Positions 52,034-60,828 of a stretch of DNA of 64,000 nucleotides are shown one piece after another. The stretch lies in NCBI GenBank assembly GCA_032000125.1, contig DAMALH010000020.1, positions 17,202 to 81,201 on the forward strand. Reading direction: 5' to 3'. Both the position numbers and the translations under genes were made by a program. This DNA is from Dryocola sp032000125 (GTDB lineage Bacteria > Pseudomonadota > Gammaproteobacteria > Enterobacterales > Enterobacteriaceae). The notes under the pieces are model-generated. The model ran no database searches, had not been told where the DNA came from, and saw only the letters and a list, made by a program, of their open reading frames with translations. The stretch's first letter is position 1. Each line of letters begins with the position of its first letter.

Positions 52034-52789
52034 ATGAATGCCGAAAACCAACCGGTAATCCACAATCAATCGACGGCCCAGAACGTCGATCGTGACGAAA
52101 TCGCTAAATTCGAAGCCGTTGCGTCGCGCTGGTGGGATTTAGAAGGCGAATTTAAACCGCTGCACCGGATTAACCCGCTGCGTCTGGGCTATATCAATCA
52201 ACGCGCAGGCGGCCTGTTTGGGAAAAAGGTTCTTGATGTGGGCTGCGGCGGCGGCATTCTCGCGGAAAGCATGGCGCGTGAAGGGGCAAACGTAACCGGG
52301 CTGGACATGGGCTTTGAACCTTTACAGGTTGCACGCCTGCATGCGCTGGAAAGCGGTATTCAGGTGGATTACGTGCAGGAGACGGTTGAGCAGCATGCCG
52401 ACAAGCACGCCGGGCTTTATGATGTTGTCACCTGCATGGAAATGCTCGAGCACGTGCCCGACCCGCAGTCCGTGGTGAAGGCCTGTGCCAGACTGGTAAA
52501 ACCGGGCGGCCACGTATTCTTCTCCACGCTTAACCGCAACGGTAAATCCTGGCTGATGGCCGTTGTCGGCGCCGAATATATCCTGCGCATGGTGCCAAAA
52601 GGCACGCACGACGTTAAGAAATTCATCAAGCCTGCCGAGCTTCTGGCCTGGGTTGACGAAACGCAACTGCACGAGCGTCATATGACCGGGCTGCACTTCA
52701 ACCCGCTTACTAACAAATTCAGCCTCGGCCCGGGGGTGGATGTTAATTATATGTTGCATACAGAAAGCCGATCCGTTCTCGAATCATAA
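52034..52789 (+). CDS. ubiG: Ubiquinone biosynthesis O-methyltransferase UbiG
   Basis: A 251-residue SAM methyltransferase that performs both O-methylation steps of ubiquinone synthesis. Motif I is VLDVGCGGGILAESMA near residues 70-85, CMEMLEHVPDP follows near 137, and the membrane-binding stretch WLMAVVGAEYILRMVPKGTHD near 180. ATG 52034 (MNAENQPVIHN) matches the family; a longer upstream frame overlaps the gyrA promoter and is not supported. Divergent from gyrA. Confidence 0.95.
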   Translation: MNAENQPVIHNQSTAQNVDRDEIAKFEAVASRWWDLEGEFKPLHRINPLRLGYINQRAGGLFGKKVLDVGCGGGILAESMAREGANVTGLDMGFEPLQVARLHALESGIQVDYVQETVEQHADKHAGLYDVVTCMEMLEHVPDPQSVVKACARLVKPGGHVFFSTLNRNGKSWLMAVVGAEYILRMVPKGTHDVKKFIKPAELLAWVDETQLHERHMTGLHFNPLTNKFSLGPGVDVNYMLHTESRSVLES

Positions 52790-53000
52790 GCTGAGGCTAT
52801 GGATTTTGCGCAGCATCAGGTTGCGCAATTATCCTTAAAGTTTAAGAAATCAGCGCTCGATCAAAAATATCATTTTTTTTGCATCCCATTGACAATTGAT
52901 GCAGGCCTTATGTGCCGTGGACTTAGCGAAATTCAGCCTGCCACAACCTCAAATCCCCACCAAAATCAATACTTGTTCTCAGCGGATTAGTTACTAGAAT
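52790..53000. other. Region between ubiG and the nrd control elements
   Basis: About 210 bp without a credible gene. A 63-codon frame at 52799-52990 has no homology I recognise and lacks a good ribosome-binding site. The E. coli yfaL gene is absent here. Confidence 0.5.
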
Positions 53001-53050
53001 ACTCACCATATAGCGGTCAACTATTCCTAAACCCCCTACATATAGTATTT
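53001..53050. promoter_or_regulatory. Paired NrdR-box-like elements upstream of nrdA
   Basis: ACTCACCATATAGCGG (53001-53016) and CCTACATATAGTATTT (53035-53050) resemble the NrdR box. Their CATATAG cores are offset by 32 bp, three helical turns, as is usual for NrdR pairs. Confidence 0.6.
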
Positions 53051-53057
53051 ATCCACA
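53049..53057 (+). promoter_or_regulatory. DnaA box upstream of nrdA
   Basis: TTATCCACA, a perfect consensus DnaA box. E. coli nrdA is likewise controlled by DnaA. Confidence 0.85.
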
Positions 53058-53079
53058 AGGTTAGCCACAAGCCGACGAC

Positions 53080-53088
53080 TGTGGATAA
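53080..53088 (-). promoter_or_regulatory. Second DnaA box upstream of nrdA, inverted
   Basis: TGTGGATAA, the reverse complement of the consensus box, 31 bp from the first. Together they form an inverted DnaA pair 36 bp ahead of the nrdA start. Confidence 0.85.
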
Positions 53089-53123
53089 AAGGGGAATTCA
53101 TTTCACGGACAGGTATAACTCAC

Positions 53124-55409
53124 ATGAATCAGAGTCTGCTGGTTACAAAACGTGACGGTCGAACCGAGCGCATTAATCTGGATAAAATCCATCGTGTTCT
53201 CGATTGGGCCGCCGAGGGGCTGAACAACGTCTCCGTTTCACAGGTCGAGCTTCGTTCTCATATCCAGTTTTATGACGGCATTAAAACCTCTGATATTCAC
53301 GAGACTATCATCAAGGCTGCCGCCGATTTAATCTCCCGTGAGGCGCCGGACTACCAGTATCTTGCCGCCCGTCTGGCCATCTTCCACCTGCGTAAAAAAG
53401 CCTACGGCCAGTTTGAGCCGCCTAAGCTTTACGATCACGTAGTAAACATGACCGAGCTTGGCAAATACGACAGGCATCTGCTGGAAGACTATACGGAAGA
53501 AGAGTTCAGGCAGATGGACGCTTTTATCGACCATGAACGCGACATGAGCTTCTCCTACGCGGCGGTTAAGCAACTGGAAGGCAAATACCTGGTCCAGAAC
53601 CGCGTGACCGGTGAAATCTACGAAAGCGCGCAGTTCCTTTATATTTTGGTTGCCGCCTGCCTGTTCTCCGGCTACCCGCGCGACACTCGTCTGAGCTACG
53701 TAAAGCGCTTCTACGATGCGGTTTCCACCTTTAAAATTTCTCTGCCTACGCCAATCATGTCCGGCGTGCGTACCCCGACTCGCCAGTTCAGCTCCTGCGT
53801 GCTGATCGAGTGCGGCGACAGCCTTGACTCCATCAACGCCACCTCCAGCGCGATTGTGAAATACGTTTCCCAGCGTGCCGGTATCGGCATCAACGCCGGC
53901 CGTATCCGTGCGCTGGGCAGCCCAATTCGCGGCGGTGAAGCCTTCCATACCGGCTGTATCCCGTTCTACAAGCACTTCCAGACGGCGGTGAAATCCTGCT
54001 CGCAGGGCGGCGTCCGCGGCGGTGCCGCCACGCTGTTCTACCCAATGTGGCATCTGGAAGTCGAAAGCCTGCTGGTGCTGAAAAATAACCGTGGGGTTGA
54101 AGGCAACCGCGTGCGCCACATGGACTACGGCGTGCAGATCAACAAGCTCATGTACACTCGCCTGCTGAAAGGTGAAGACATCACCCTGTTCAGCCCGTCT
54201 GACGTACCGGGGCTGTATGACGCGTTCTTCGCCGACCAGGACGAGTTCGAGCGCCTCTATACCAAATACGAAAAAGTCGACGGCATTCGCAAACAGCGTG
54301 TGAAAGCGGTCGATCTGTTCTCTCTGATGATGCAGGAACGCGCCTCCACCGGCCGTATCTACATTCAGAACGTTGACCACTGCAACACCCACAGCCCGTT
54401 CGATGCGGCTATCGCGCCGGTGCGCCAGTCCAACCTGTGCCTGGAAATCGCGCTGCCGACTAAACCGCTGAACGACGTGAACGACGAAAACGGCGAAATC
54501 GCGCTGTGCACGCTGTCCGCGTTCAACCTGGGCGCAATTAAGAGCCTGGACGAACTCGAAGAGCTGGCGACGCTTGCCGTGCGCGCGCTGGATGCGTTGC
54601 TGGATTATCAGGATTACCCGATTATTGCCGCCAAACGCGGCGCAATGGGTCGCCGCACGCTGGGTATCGGCGTGATTAACTTCGCTTACTACCTGGCAAA
54701 ACACGGCGTGCGTTACTCCGACGGCAGCGCAAACAACCTGACGCACAAAACCTTCGAAGCCATTCAGTACTACCTGCTGAAAGCTTCCAATGAACTGGCG
54801 AAAGAGCAAGGTGCCTGCCCGTGGTTCAATGAAACCACCTACTCGAAAGGCATTATGCCGATCGACACCTATAAGAAAGACCTGGACGCGATCAGCAACG
54901 AACCGCTGCACCTCGACTGGGAAGGGCTGCGTGAGTCCATCAAGACCCACGGCCTGCGTAACTCTACGCTCTCCGCGTTGATGCCTTCTGAAACCTCATC
55001 GCAGATTTCAAATGCGACGAACGGTATTGAGCCGCCGCGCGGTCATATCAGCATCAAAGCGTCCAAAGACGGTATCCTGCGTCAGGTTGTGCCGGATTAC
55101 GAAGCGTTGAAAAACAGCTACGAGCTGCTGTGGGAGCTGCCGAACAACGACGGCTACCTGCAGCTAGTCGGCCTGATGCAGAAATTTATCGACCAGTCGA
55201 TTTCTGCTAATACCAACTACGACCCGTCGCGTTTCCCGTCAGGGAAAGTGCCGATGCAGCAGTTGCTTAAAGACTTGCTCACCGCCTATAAATTCGGCGT
55301 AAAAACGCTGTACTATCAAAACACCCGTGACGGTGCGGAAGATTCGCAGGACGACCTGGCGCCTTCAATCCAGGACGACGGCTGCGAAAGCGGCGCATGT
55401 AAAATCTAA
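53124..55409 (+). CDS. nrdA: Class Ia ribonucleotide reductase alpha subunit
   Basis: A 761-residue enzyme reducing ribonucleoside diphosphates. It has an N-terminal ATP-cone (about 5-95), the catalytic ten-stranded barrel with active-site cysteines (SSCVLIECG near 225 and SNLCLEIALP near 439, and further to LCTLSAFNLGA near 462), and the C-terminal CESGACKI with redox cysteines 754 and 759. Same length as in E. coli. First gene of nrdAB-yfaE. Confidence 0.97.
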   Translation: MNQSLLVTKRDGRTERINLDKIHRVLDWAAEGLNNVSVSQVELRSHIQFYDGIKTSDIHETIIKAAADLISREAPDYQYLAARLAIFHLRKKAYGQFEPPKLYDHVVNMTELGKYDRHLLEDYTEEEFRQMDAFIDHERDMSFSYAAVKQLEGKYLVQNRVTGEIYESAQFLYILVAACLFSGYPRDTRLSYVKRFYDAVSTFKISLPTPIMSGVRTPTRQFSSCVLIECGDSLDSINATSSAIVKYVSQRAGIGINAGRIRALGSPIRGGEAFHTGCIPFYKHFQTAVKSCSQGGVRGGAATLFYPMWHLEVESLLVLKNNRGVEGNRVRHMDYGVQINKLMYTRLLKGEDITLFSPSDVPGLYDAFFADQDEFERLYTKYEKVDGIRKQRVKAVDLFSLMMQERASTGRIYIQNVDHCNTHSPFDAAIAPVRQSNLCLEIALPTKPLNDVNDENGEIALCTLSAFNLGAIKSLDELEELATLAVRALDALLDYQDYPIIAAKRGAMGRRTLGIGVINFAYYLAKHGVRYSDGSANNLTHKTFEAIQYYLLKASNELAKEQGACPWFNETTYSKGIMPIDTYKKDLDAISNEPLHLDWEGLRESIKTHGLRNSTLSALMPSETSSQISNATNGIEPPRGHISIKASKDGILRQVVPDYEALKNSYELLWELPNNDGYLQLVGLMQKFIDQSISANTNYDPSRFPSGKVPMQQLLKDLLTAYKFGVKTLYYQNTRDGAEDSQDDLAPSIQDDGCESGACKI

Positions 55410-55414
55410 CGCAA

Positions 55415-55446
55415 AATCCCCTCGCCTGGCCGAGGGGATTTTTTCG
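55415..55446 (+). terminator. Terminator-like hairpin between nrdA and nrdB
   Basis: AATCCCCTCG (55415-55424), loop CCTGGC, CGAGGGGATT (55431-55440), then further T to 55444. It has all marks of a Rho-independent terminator, though the next gene is nrdB of the same operon. It likely works as a partial terminator. Confidence 0.8.
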
Positions 55447-55468
55447 ACGTATTACAGGATTGGACCTC

Positions 55469-56599
55469 ATGGCTTACACCACTTTTTCACAGACGAAAAA
55501 CAACCAGCTTGCTGAACCCATGTTCTTTGGCCAGCCGGTGAACGTGGCACGCTACGACCAGCAAAAATACGACATCTTCGAAAAGCTGATCGAAAAGCAA
55601 CTCTCCTTCTTCTGGCGTCCGGAAGAGGTGGACGTCTCCCGCGATCGCATCGACTATCAGGCCCTGCCGGAACATGAAAAGCACATTTTCATCAGCAACC
55701 TGAAATACCAGACGCTGCTCGACTCCATTCAGGGCCGCAGCCCAAACGTTGCCCTGCTGCCGCTGATTTCTATTCCGGAGCTGGAAACCTGGGTGGAAAC
55801 CTGGGCGTTTTCTGAAACCATCCACTCGCGCTCATACACGCATATCATCCGCAACATCGTTAACGACCCGGCGATTGTGTTTGACGATATCGTCACCAAC
55901 GAAGAGATCAAGAAGCGCGCCAAAGACATCTCCGGCTACTACGACGATCTGATCGAGATGACCAGCTACTGGCATCTGCTGGGCGAAGGCACCCATTCCG
56001 TTAACGGCAAAACCGTCACCGTTAACCTGCACGCTCTGAAAAAACAGCTTTATCTGTGCCTGATGAGCGTCAACGCGCTGGAAGCGATTCGCTTCTACGT
56101 AAGCTTTGCCTGCTCCTTCGCCTTCGCCGAGCGCGAATTGATGGAAGGCAACGCCAAAATCATCAAGCTGATCGCCCGTGACGAAGCGCTGCACCTGACC
56201 GGTACTCAGCACATGCTGAACCTGATGCGTTCCGGCGAAGACGATCCGGAAATGGCGGAAATCGCCGTTGAGTGTCGTCAGGAGTGCTACGACCTGTTCG
56301 TGCTGGCGGCTGAACAGGAGAAAGAATGGGCAAGCTACCTGTTCCGCGACGGCTCAATGATTGGCCTGAACAAAGACATTCTGTGCCAGTATGTGGATTA
56401 CATTACCAATATCCGCATGCAGGCCGTTGGTCTGGATCTGCCGTTTAAAACCCGCTCTAACCCGATTCCATGGATCAACGCATGGCTGGTGTCAGACAAC
56501 GTGCAGGTTGCACCGCAGGAAGTGGAAGTCAGCTCTTATCTGGTTGGGCAGATTGATTCCGAAGTGAACACCGACGACTTAAGCGACTTCCAGCTCTAA
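55469..56599 (+). CDS. nrdB: Class Ia ribonucleotide reductase beta subunit
   Basis: A 376-residue diiron-tyrosyl radical protein. The radical Tyr is in HSRSYTHIIRN (Tyr123 with Met counted, Tyr122 in E. coli numbering); iron ligands are in the helical segments with WAFSETIHS and ARDEALHLTGTQH. The C-terminal tail binds NrdA. ATG 55469 (MAYTTFSQ) is used; AGGA lies nine bases upstream. Confidence 0.97.
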   Translation: MAYTTFSQTKNNQLAEPMFFGQPVNVARYDQQKYDIFEKLIEKQLSFFWRPEEVDVSRDRIDYQALPEHEKHIFISNLKYQTLLDSIQGRSPNVALLPLISIPELETWVETWAFSETIHSRSYTHIIRNIVNDPAIVFDDIVTNEEIKKRAKDISGYYDDLIEMTSYWHLLGEGTHSVNGKTVTVNLHALKKQLYLCLMSVNALEAIRFYVSFACSFAFAERELMEGNAKIIKLIARDEALHLTGTQHMLNLMRSGEDDPEMAEIAVECRQECYDLFVLAAEQEKEWASYLFRDGSMIGLNKDILCQYVDYITNIRMQAVGLDLPFKTRSNPIPWINAWLVSDNVQVAPQEVEVSSYLVGQIDSEVNTDDLSDFQL

Positions 56600-56602
56600 G
56601 CC

Positions 56603-56857
56603 ATGAGCCGCATTACGCTTCGTATCACCGGCGCACAGCTTATGTGCCAGGAAGAACACCCTTCCCTGCTGGCGGCGCTGGAACATCATCAGGTGGCGGT
56701 GGAATACCAGTGCAGAGAGGGCTACTGCGGATCTTGTCGTATCCGACTGGCCGCAGGAGAGGTCAAATGGCTTACCGAGCCGCTGGCCTTCATCCAGCCC
56801 GGTGAGATTTTGCCCTGCTGCTGCCAGGCGCAGGGCGATATCGAAATCGAGATGTAA
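56603..56857 (+). CDS. yfaE: YfaE, [2Fe-2S] ferredoxin for NrdB cofactor maintenance
   Basis: An 84-residue ferredoxin with ligand cysteines in QCREGYCGSC (Cys37, 42, 45) and a fourth in the CCC at 72-74. In E. coli it supplies electrons to rebuild the diferric-tyrosyl radical cofactor of NrdB. It starts three bases after the nrdB stop, in the same operon. Confidence 0.94.
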   Translation: MSRITLRITGAQLMCQEEHPSLLAALEHHQVAVEYQCREGYCGSCRIRLAAGEVKWLTEPLAFIQPGEILPCCCQAQGDIEIEM

Positions 56858-56882
56858 AAAGGGCCGCTTAGCGGCCCTTTTT
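56856..56882. terminator. Bidirectional terminator between yfaE and glpQ
   Basis: AAAAAGGGCCGC-TTA-GCGGCCCTTTTT. A perfect stem with A and T tracts on both sides, placed between convergent genes. Confidence 0.92.
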
Positions 56883-56888
56883 ACTTAC

Positions 56889-57950
56889 CTACTGCTTCTT
56901 CTGCAAGAACTGCACGCCCTTATCCGGGAAATCGGTAAACACTCCGTCTACTCCCGCCTTGTTGTACAGCACGTCAAATAGCTGATTTACGTTACTGACG
57001 TATTCCGGCAAAGCGTCCGCACGCACGGTGTATGGATGCACCGTCAGATTACTGTCGTGCGCTTCCTTCACTATCGCCGTGAGCTTAACATCGCCCTTCG
57101 TGGAGCCTTCCGCCACCAGCATATGATAGTCAGGCCCGATACCGTCGGCATACCGGGCAATCTGCTTCATCGCACCGGGTTTGAACATCCAGTCGTAGCT
57201 GTAGTTGACCCAACTGCCGTCAGCCTGCTTCTCCTGGGTTTCGTTCCAGTCGGTATAAGCTATAAGCTGCACCAGCTTCAGATCCATGCCCAGCCCCGGC
57301 TCCAGCGTGGTTTTAATGCGCTGGAGTTCCTGCGCGTCAAAACACTGCAAATAGACCTTATCCTGCTTGCTGGTGTAACCGTACTGCCTGAGCACCGCCA
57401 GGGTCTTCGCAGCGATATCCTTGCCTTCCTGGTGATGGAACCACGGCGCTTTTATCTCCGGATAGATACCGATGTTCTTACCGGAGGAATGGTTCAGCCC
57501 CTGCACGAACTCAATCTCTTCTTCAAAGGTATGAACCCGGAAGTCAGATTTACCCAGCGGGAAGCGTCCCGGAAAGGTCTGGACCGGCTTGCCGTTCTCG
57601 ATGTCAAAACCCTCGGTAAACTTCAGGGACTTTATCTCATCGAGCGTGAAATCAATCGCGTAATAGCGGCCGTCTTTACGTGCCCTGTCGGGGAAGCGCT
57701 GAGCCACATCGGTAACGCGATCCAGGTAGTGATCATGCAGCACCACCAGCCTGTCGTCTCTGGTCATCACCAGATCCTGCTCGAGGTAATCCGCACCCTG
57801 AGCGTAAGCCATCGCCTTCGCAGGCAGGGTATGCTCAGGTAAATAGCCGCTGGCCCCGCGATGGGCAATCACTATTTTTTCAGCAGCCTGGGCGAAAGTG
57901 CTGGCGGTTGCCACCAGCATCATGCCCGCGAGTAGCGATTTTGCAAACAT
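56889..57950 (-). CDS. glpQ: Periplasmic glycerophosphodiester phosphodiesterase GlpQ
   Basis: A 353-residue enzyme that frees glycerol-3-phosphate from deacylated phospholipids. It has a Sec signal peptide (LLAGMMLVATASTFAQA), then KIVIAHRGASGYLPEHTL with the catalytic His, YLEQDLVMT and LHDHYLDRVT, and GIYPEIKAPWFHH. The ATG at 57950 has AGGAG nine bases upstream and is preferred to the GTG at 57956. The glpT stop is 15 bp upstream. Confidence 0.95.
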   Translation of the reverse strand: MFAKSLLAGMMLVATASTFAQAAEKIVIAHRGASGYLPEHTLPAKAMAYAQGADYLEQDLVMTRDDRLVVLHDHYLDRVTDVAQRFPDRARKDGRYYAIDFTLDEIKSLKFTEGFDIENGKPVQTFPGRFPLGKSDFRVHTFEEEIEFVQGLNHSSGKNIGIYPEIKAPWFHHQEGKDIAAKTLAVLRQYGYTSKQDKVYLQCFDAQELQRIKTTLEPGLGMDLKLVQLIAYTDWNETQEKQADGSWVNYSYDWMFKPGAMKQIARYADGIGPDYHMLVAEGSTKGDVKLTAIVKEAHDSNLTVHPYTVRADALPEYVSNVNQLFDVLYNKAGVDGVFTDFPDKGVQFLQKKQ

Positions 57951-57965
57951 ACCCACAGGCTCCTC

Positions 57966-59318
57966 TTAACCGTTTTTGGCAAGCTTGTCATGATGATGCT
58001 TATTCTCACCGATCATCACGATAAGCAGCAGAATCACCGCCAGCACGCTGCCGCCGATCATCACCATAAAGCCGCCGTCCCAGCCGAAGAAGTCCACGGT
58101 ATAGCCCACGATGGCGCTCGCCGCGACAGATCCGCCAAGGTAGCCGAACAGGCCGGTGAAACCTGCCGCCGTACCCGCCGCCTTTTTCGGCGCCAGCTCA
58201 AGCGCGTGCAGGCCAATCAACATCACCGGACCATAAATCAGGAAGCCGATGATTATCATGCAGGCCATATCAACGCCGGGATTGCCTGCGGGGTTTAACC
58301 AGTACACCACCGTCGCAATCGTCACCAGGCTCATAAAGAACACGCCTGTCGCACCGCGGTTTCCTTTAAAGACTTTGTCCGACATCCAGCCACAAAGCAG
58401 CGTTCCGGGAATGCCCGCATATTCATAAAGGAAGTAGGCCCAGGAAGACTTGTCCAGCGCGAAATGCTTAACCTCTTTAAGGTAGGTCGGGGACCAGTCG
58501 AGAATGCCGTAGCGCAGTAAATAAACGAAGACGTTGGCAATAGCGATGTACCACAGCAGGCGGTTCGGGAACACGTACTGCATGAAAATCTGTTTAGCCG
58601 TCAGCTCCTCTTCAGCTTTTTCGCTGTAATCGTCCGGATAATCGTTTTTATACTCTTCGATCGGCGGTAGCCCGCAGGACTGCGGCGTATCGCGCATCAG
58701 ACCAAAAGCGAGCAGCGCCACAAGAATGGCCCCGAAAGCGGGCATGTACAACGCGGCGTGCCAGTCGTTAAACCAGGCCATGCCCAGCAGGAACAGCAAA
58801 GGCGGAAGCCCGCCGCCGACGTTATGCGCGCAGTTCCAGATGGAGACAATGCCGCCGCGCTCCTTCTGCGACCACCAGTGCACCATGGTGCGCCCGCAAG
58901 GCGGCCACCCCATCCCCTGGAACCAGCCGCATAAAAACAGCAGTACAAACATCACCGCAATGCTTGAGGTCGCCCAGGGCACGAAGCCCATAAACAGCAT
59001 GACGGCGGCCGCCAGAATCAGCCCTGCGGGCAGGAAGACCCGCGGATTCGAGCGGTCGGAGACGGCCCCCATAATGAATTTGGAAAAACCGTAGGCGATG
59101 GAAATACCGGATAGCGCAAAGCCCAGGTCACCACGTGAGAAACCCTGCTCCACCAGATACGGCATCGCAAGGGTGAAGTTTTTACGCACCAGATAGTAGG
59201 CCGCGTAACCGAAGAAAATCCCCATAAAGATTTGCCAGCGCAGGCGTCGATAGGTGGGGTCGATCTGCTCCGTCTTTAGTCTTGACCGATGCGCTGCGGG
59301 TTTGAAAATACTTAGCAT
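57966..59318 (-). CDS. glpT: Glycerol-3-phosphate transporter GlpT
   Basis: A 450-residue MFS antiporter exchanging glycerol-3-phosphate for phosphate; also the uptake route of fosfomycin. Twelve helices; the substrate-binding Arg is in GYAAYYLVRKNF near residue 45, and FMGAVSDRSNPRVFLPAG is the helix 2-3 loop. The ATG at 59318 (MLSIFKP) follows GGAGG; the longer upstream frame runs through the promoter. Operon glpTQ; glpABC, its divergent neighbour in E. coli, is missing. Confidence 0.96.
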   Translation of the reverse strand: MLSIFKPAAHRSRLKTEQIDPTYRRLRWQIFMGIFFGYAAYYLVRKNFTLAMPYLVEQGFSRGDLGFALSGISIAYGFSKFIMGAVSDRSNPRVFLPAGLILAAAVMLFMGFVPWATSSIAVMFVLLFLCGWFQGMGWPPCGRTMVHWWSQKERGGIVSIWNCAHNVGGGLPPLLFLLGMAWFNDWHAALYMPAFGAILVALLAFGLMRDTPQSCGLPPIEEYKNDYPDDYSEKAEEELTAKQIFMQYVFPNRLLWYIAIANVFVYLLRYGILDWSPTYLKEVKHFALDKSSWAYFLYEYAGIPGTLLCGWMSDKVFKGNRGATGVFFMSLVTIATVVYWLNPAGNPGVDMACMIIIGFLIYGPVMLIGLHALELAPKKAAGTAAGFTGLFGYLGGSVAASAIVGYTVDFFGWDGGFMVMIGGSVLAVILLLIVMIGENKHHHDKLAKNG

Positions 59319-59346
59319 AAAGCCTCCGTGGCCGTTTTTTGTTAAG

Positions 59347-59366
59347 CAATGTTCTTTTGCGAGCGC
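59347..59366. promoter_or_regulatory. GlpR-like half-site upstream of glpT
   Basis: AATGTTC followed ten bases later by GCGCAT gives a partial match to the GlpR operator consensus (ATGTTCG-N-CGAACAT). It lies 29-48 bp before the glpT start. Judged by eye. Confidence 0.4.
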
Positions 59367-59442
59367 ATGGTAATGATTATCGTCACTGTTTAGTGTGAAA
59401 TACCGCACATCATGTTACATTTTTATTACAAATTAGCGAAAT

Positions 59443-59458
59443 AGTGCATTACATCACA
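59443..59458. promoter_or_regulatory. CRP-like site upstream of glpT
   Basis: AGTGC-ATTACA-TCACA matches the TGTGA-N6-TCACA pattern at eight of ten positions. It is about 125 bp before the glpT start; glpTQ is CRP-dependent in E. coli. Confidence 0.45.
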
Positions 59459-59528
59459 CCATATTTTCGTTACCCGCTCGTTTCTGCTCGATATAAAACA
59501 TCCATTTCCTGACGAGCGCGCAAATCGT

Positions 59529-60725
59529 TTACGCCTTCACGGTCCCGACCACGCTGATCCAGCCATGTTCGGCCGCAACCTCCCAGCCGTTAAGCCAGCG
59601 GCGCAGCATGTTGAGCGCCATCATGGCGCAGACTTCCTGACGGGTACGCAGATCGTGGCGGTTAACGTTAAACTTCACGCATAAACCGTGCGTGCCCGTT
59701 GGGGTATGCAACGCAAAGTTGAGCTGCTCGTCCTGCAGGGACCCAACCACCAGCGCCAGCTCGCAGTGCCTCTGCGTGGCCAGCTCTTTCGCCCGGCGGG
59801 CTGTTGCAGAAAGGGATTCAGACACAGGCGACAGCACGCTGCTGTCGGCAAGCGGAGTTCCGGCGCTGGAGAGCTGCAGGCAAAGCAGGCCGGCGGTGAA
59901 CTGCTCGCTAACGGCGATGCGAAGCCCTTCCGCTTTCAGGCGCCCGGCAAGCTGCGCGGGCAGACCCTCCGTCCCTTCAAAAATTGCGCTTTCGCCCGCC
60001 ACTCGCTGCACTTCCGGCCAGAGGGCTTCCATTTCTTTGCGCAGGCTGGCAGGCCCGGTCAGCTTAAGCTCAATGATTGGCATGGAGGAGCGATAGCCCA
60101 TCACCACGCCTGCGGGCAGCGTAAGCGGCTCCAGGCTCTGCGCAAGCTCGCTTTCAGAACGCCCGAAGGTTGTCAGGCGCAGGCAGACAGGCGGCTCTGG
60201 CAGCGTGAAGCGTTCGCGCAGGCGCGGCATAATTTGTTTATCCACCATCACCTTAAATTCAGACGGCACGCCGGGCGTAAAGAACATCAGGCAGCGGTTC
60301 AACTGCATGGCAAAGCCGCAGGCCGTGCCGACAGGGTTGTCCACCATTTCGCTGTTTGCCGGGATCTGCGCCTGCTTGCGGTTGCTCGGCGCCATCACGC
60401 GCCCTCGCTCGGAGAAGAACTTCTCCATATGCGTAAGCCATGCCGGATGTTCGATAAGCTCAACGCCTGCGGCAGCTGCCGCCGCCTGCGCGCTCAGGTC
60501 GTCGCTGGTTGGCCCAAGCCCGCCGTTAACGATGAGGATATCCGCCTGCTCGCTGCGCTCTTTTAGTACCGAAATGAGATCGTCGAGGCTGTCGCCTGAC
60601 GTGTTGCGGCGCGACATGGGCAAGCCCTGGCTGAACAGATAATCGGCAAGCCAGGCGGCGTTGGTATCCACTATTTGCCCGTACAGCACTTCATCGCCGG
60701 TAGAGAGCATTTCCACTTTTATCAT
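59529..60725 (-). CDS. yfaY: YfaY, CinA-like protein
   Basis: A 398-residue protein of the CinA family. It has an N-terminal molybdopterin-binding-like (MoCF) domain with MLSTGDEVLYGQIVDTNAAWLA, VNGGLGPTSDDLS and FTPGVPSEFKVMV, and a C-terminal CinA-C domain where EQFTAGLL replaces the usual catalytic motif (ES.TGG). The C-terminal deamidase is therefore probably inactive. It matches E. coli YfaY in length. The function is unknown. Confidence 0.9.
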   Translation of the reverse strand: MIKVEMLSTGDEVLYGQIVDTNAAWLADYLFSQGLPMSRRNTSGDSLDDLISVLKERSEQADILIVNGGLGPTSDDLSAQAAAAAAGVELIEHPAWLTHMEKFFSERGRVMAPSNRKQAQIPANSEMVDNPVGTACGFAMQLNRCLMFFTPGVPSEFKVMVDKQIMPRLRERFTLPEPPVCLRLTTFGRSESELAQSLEPLTLPAGVVMGYRSSMPIIELKLTGPASLRKEMEALWPEVQRVAGESAIFEGTEGLPAQLAGRLKAEGLRIAVSEQFTAGLLCLQLSSAGTPLADSSVLSPVSESLSATARRAKELATQRHCELALVVGSLQDEQLNFALHTPTGTHGLCVKFNVNRHDLRTRQEVCAMMALNMLRRWLNGWEVAAEHGWISVVGTVKA

Positions 60726-60828
60726 CGTCTTACTCCGCAGGTAGGTAACGATTCACTATACCTCAAGCGGAAAGGGATGGCGGGGGGAAATACAAAGGCC
60801 ACGACAGAGCGCCGTGGCCCGGAGAGGA

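Noticed and set aside
52799..52990. 63-codon frame between ubiG and nrdA
   Set aside because: No ribosome-binding site fits, no homology is recognised and it runs into the nrdA control region.
53328..54950. 540-codon open frame antisense to nrdA
   Set aside because: It lies wholly inside nrdA, whose protein is recognisable from end to end. The antisense frame is open because of the GC-rich third-position pattern and codes for nothing recognisable.
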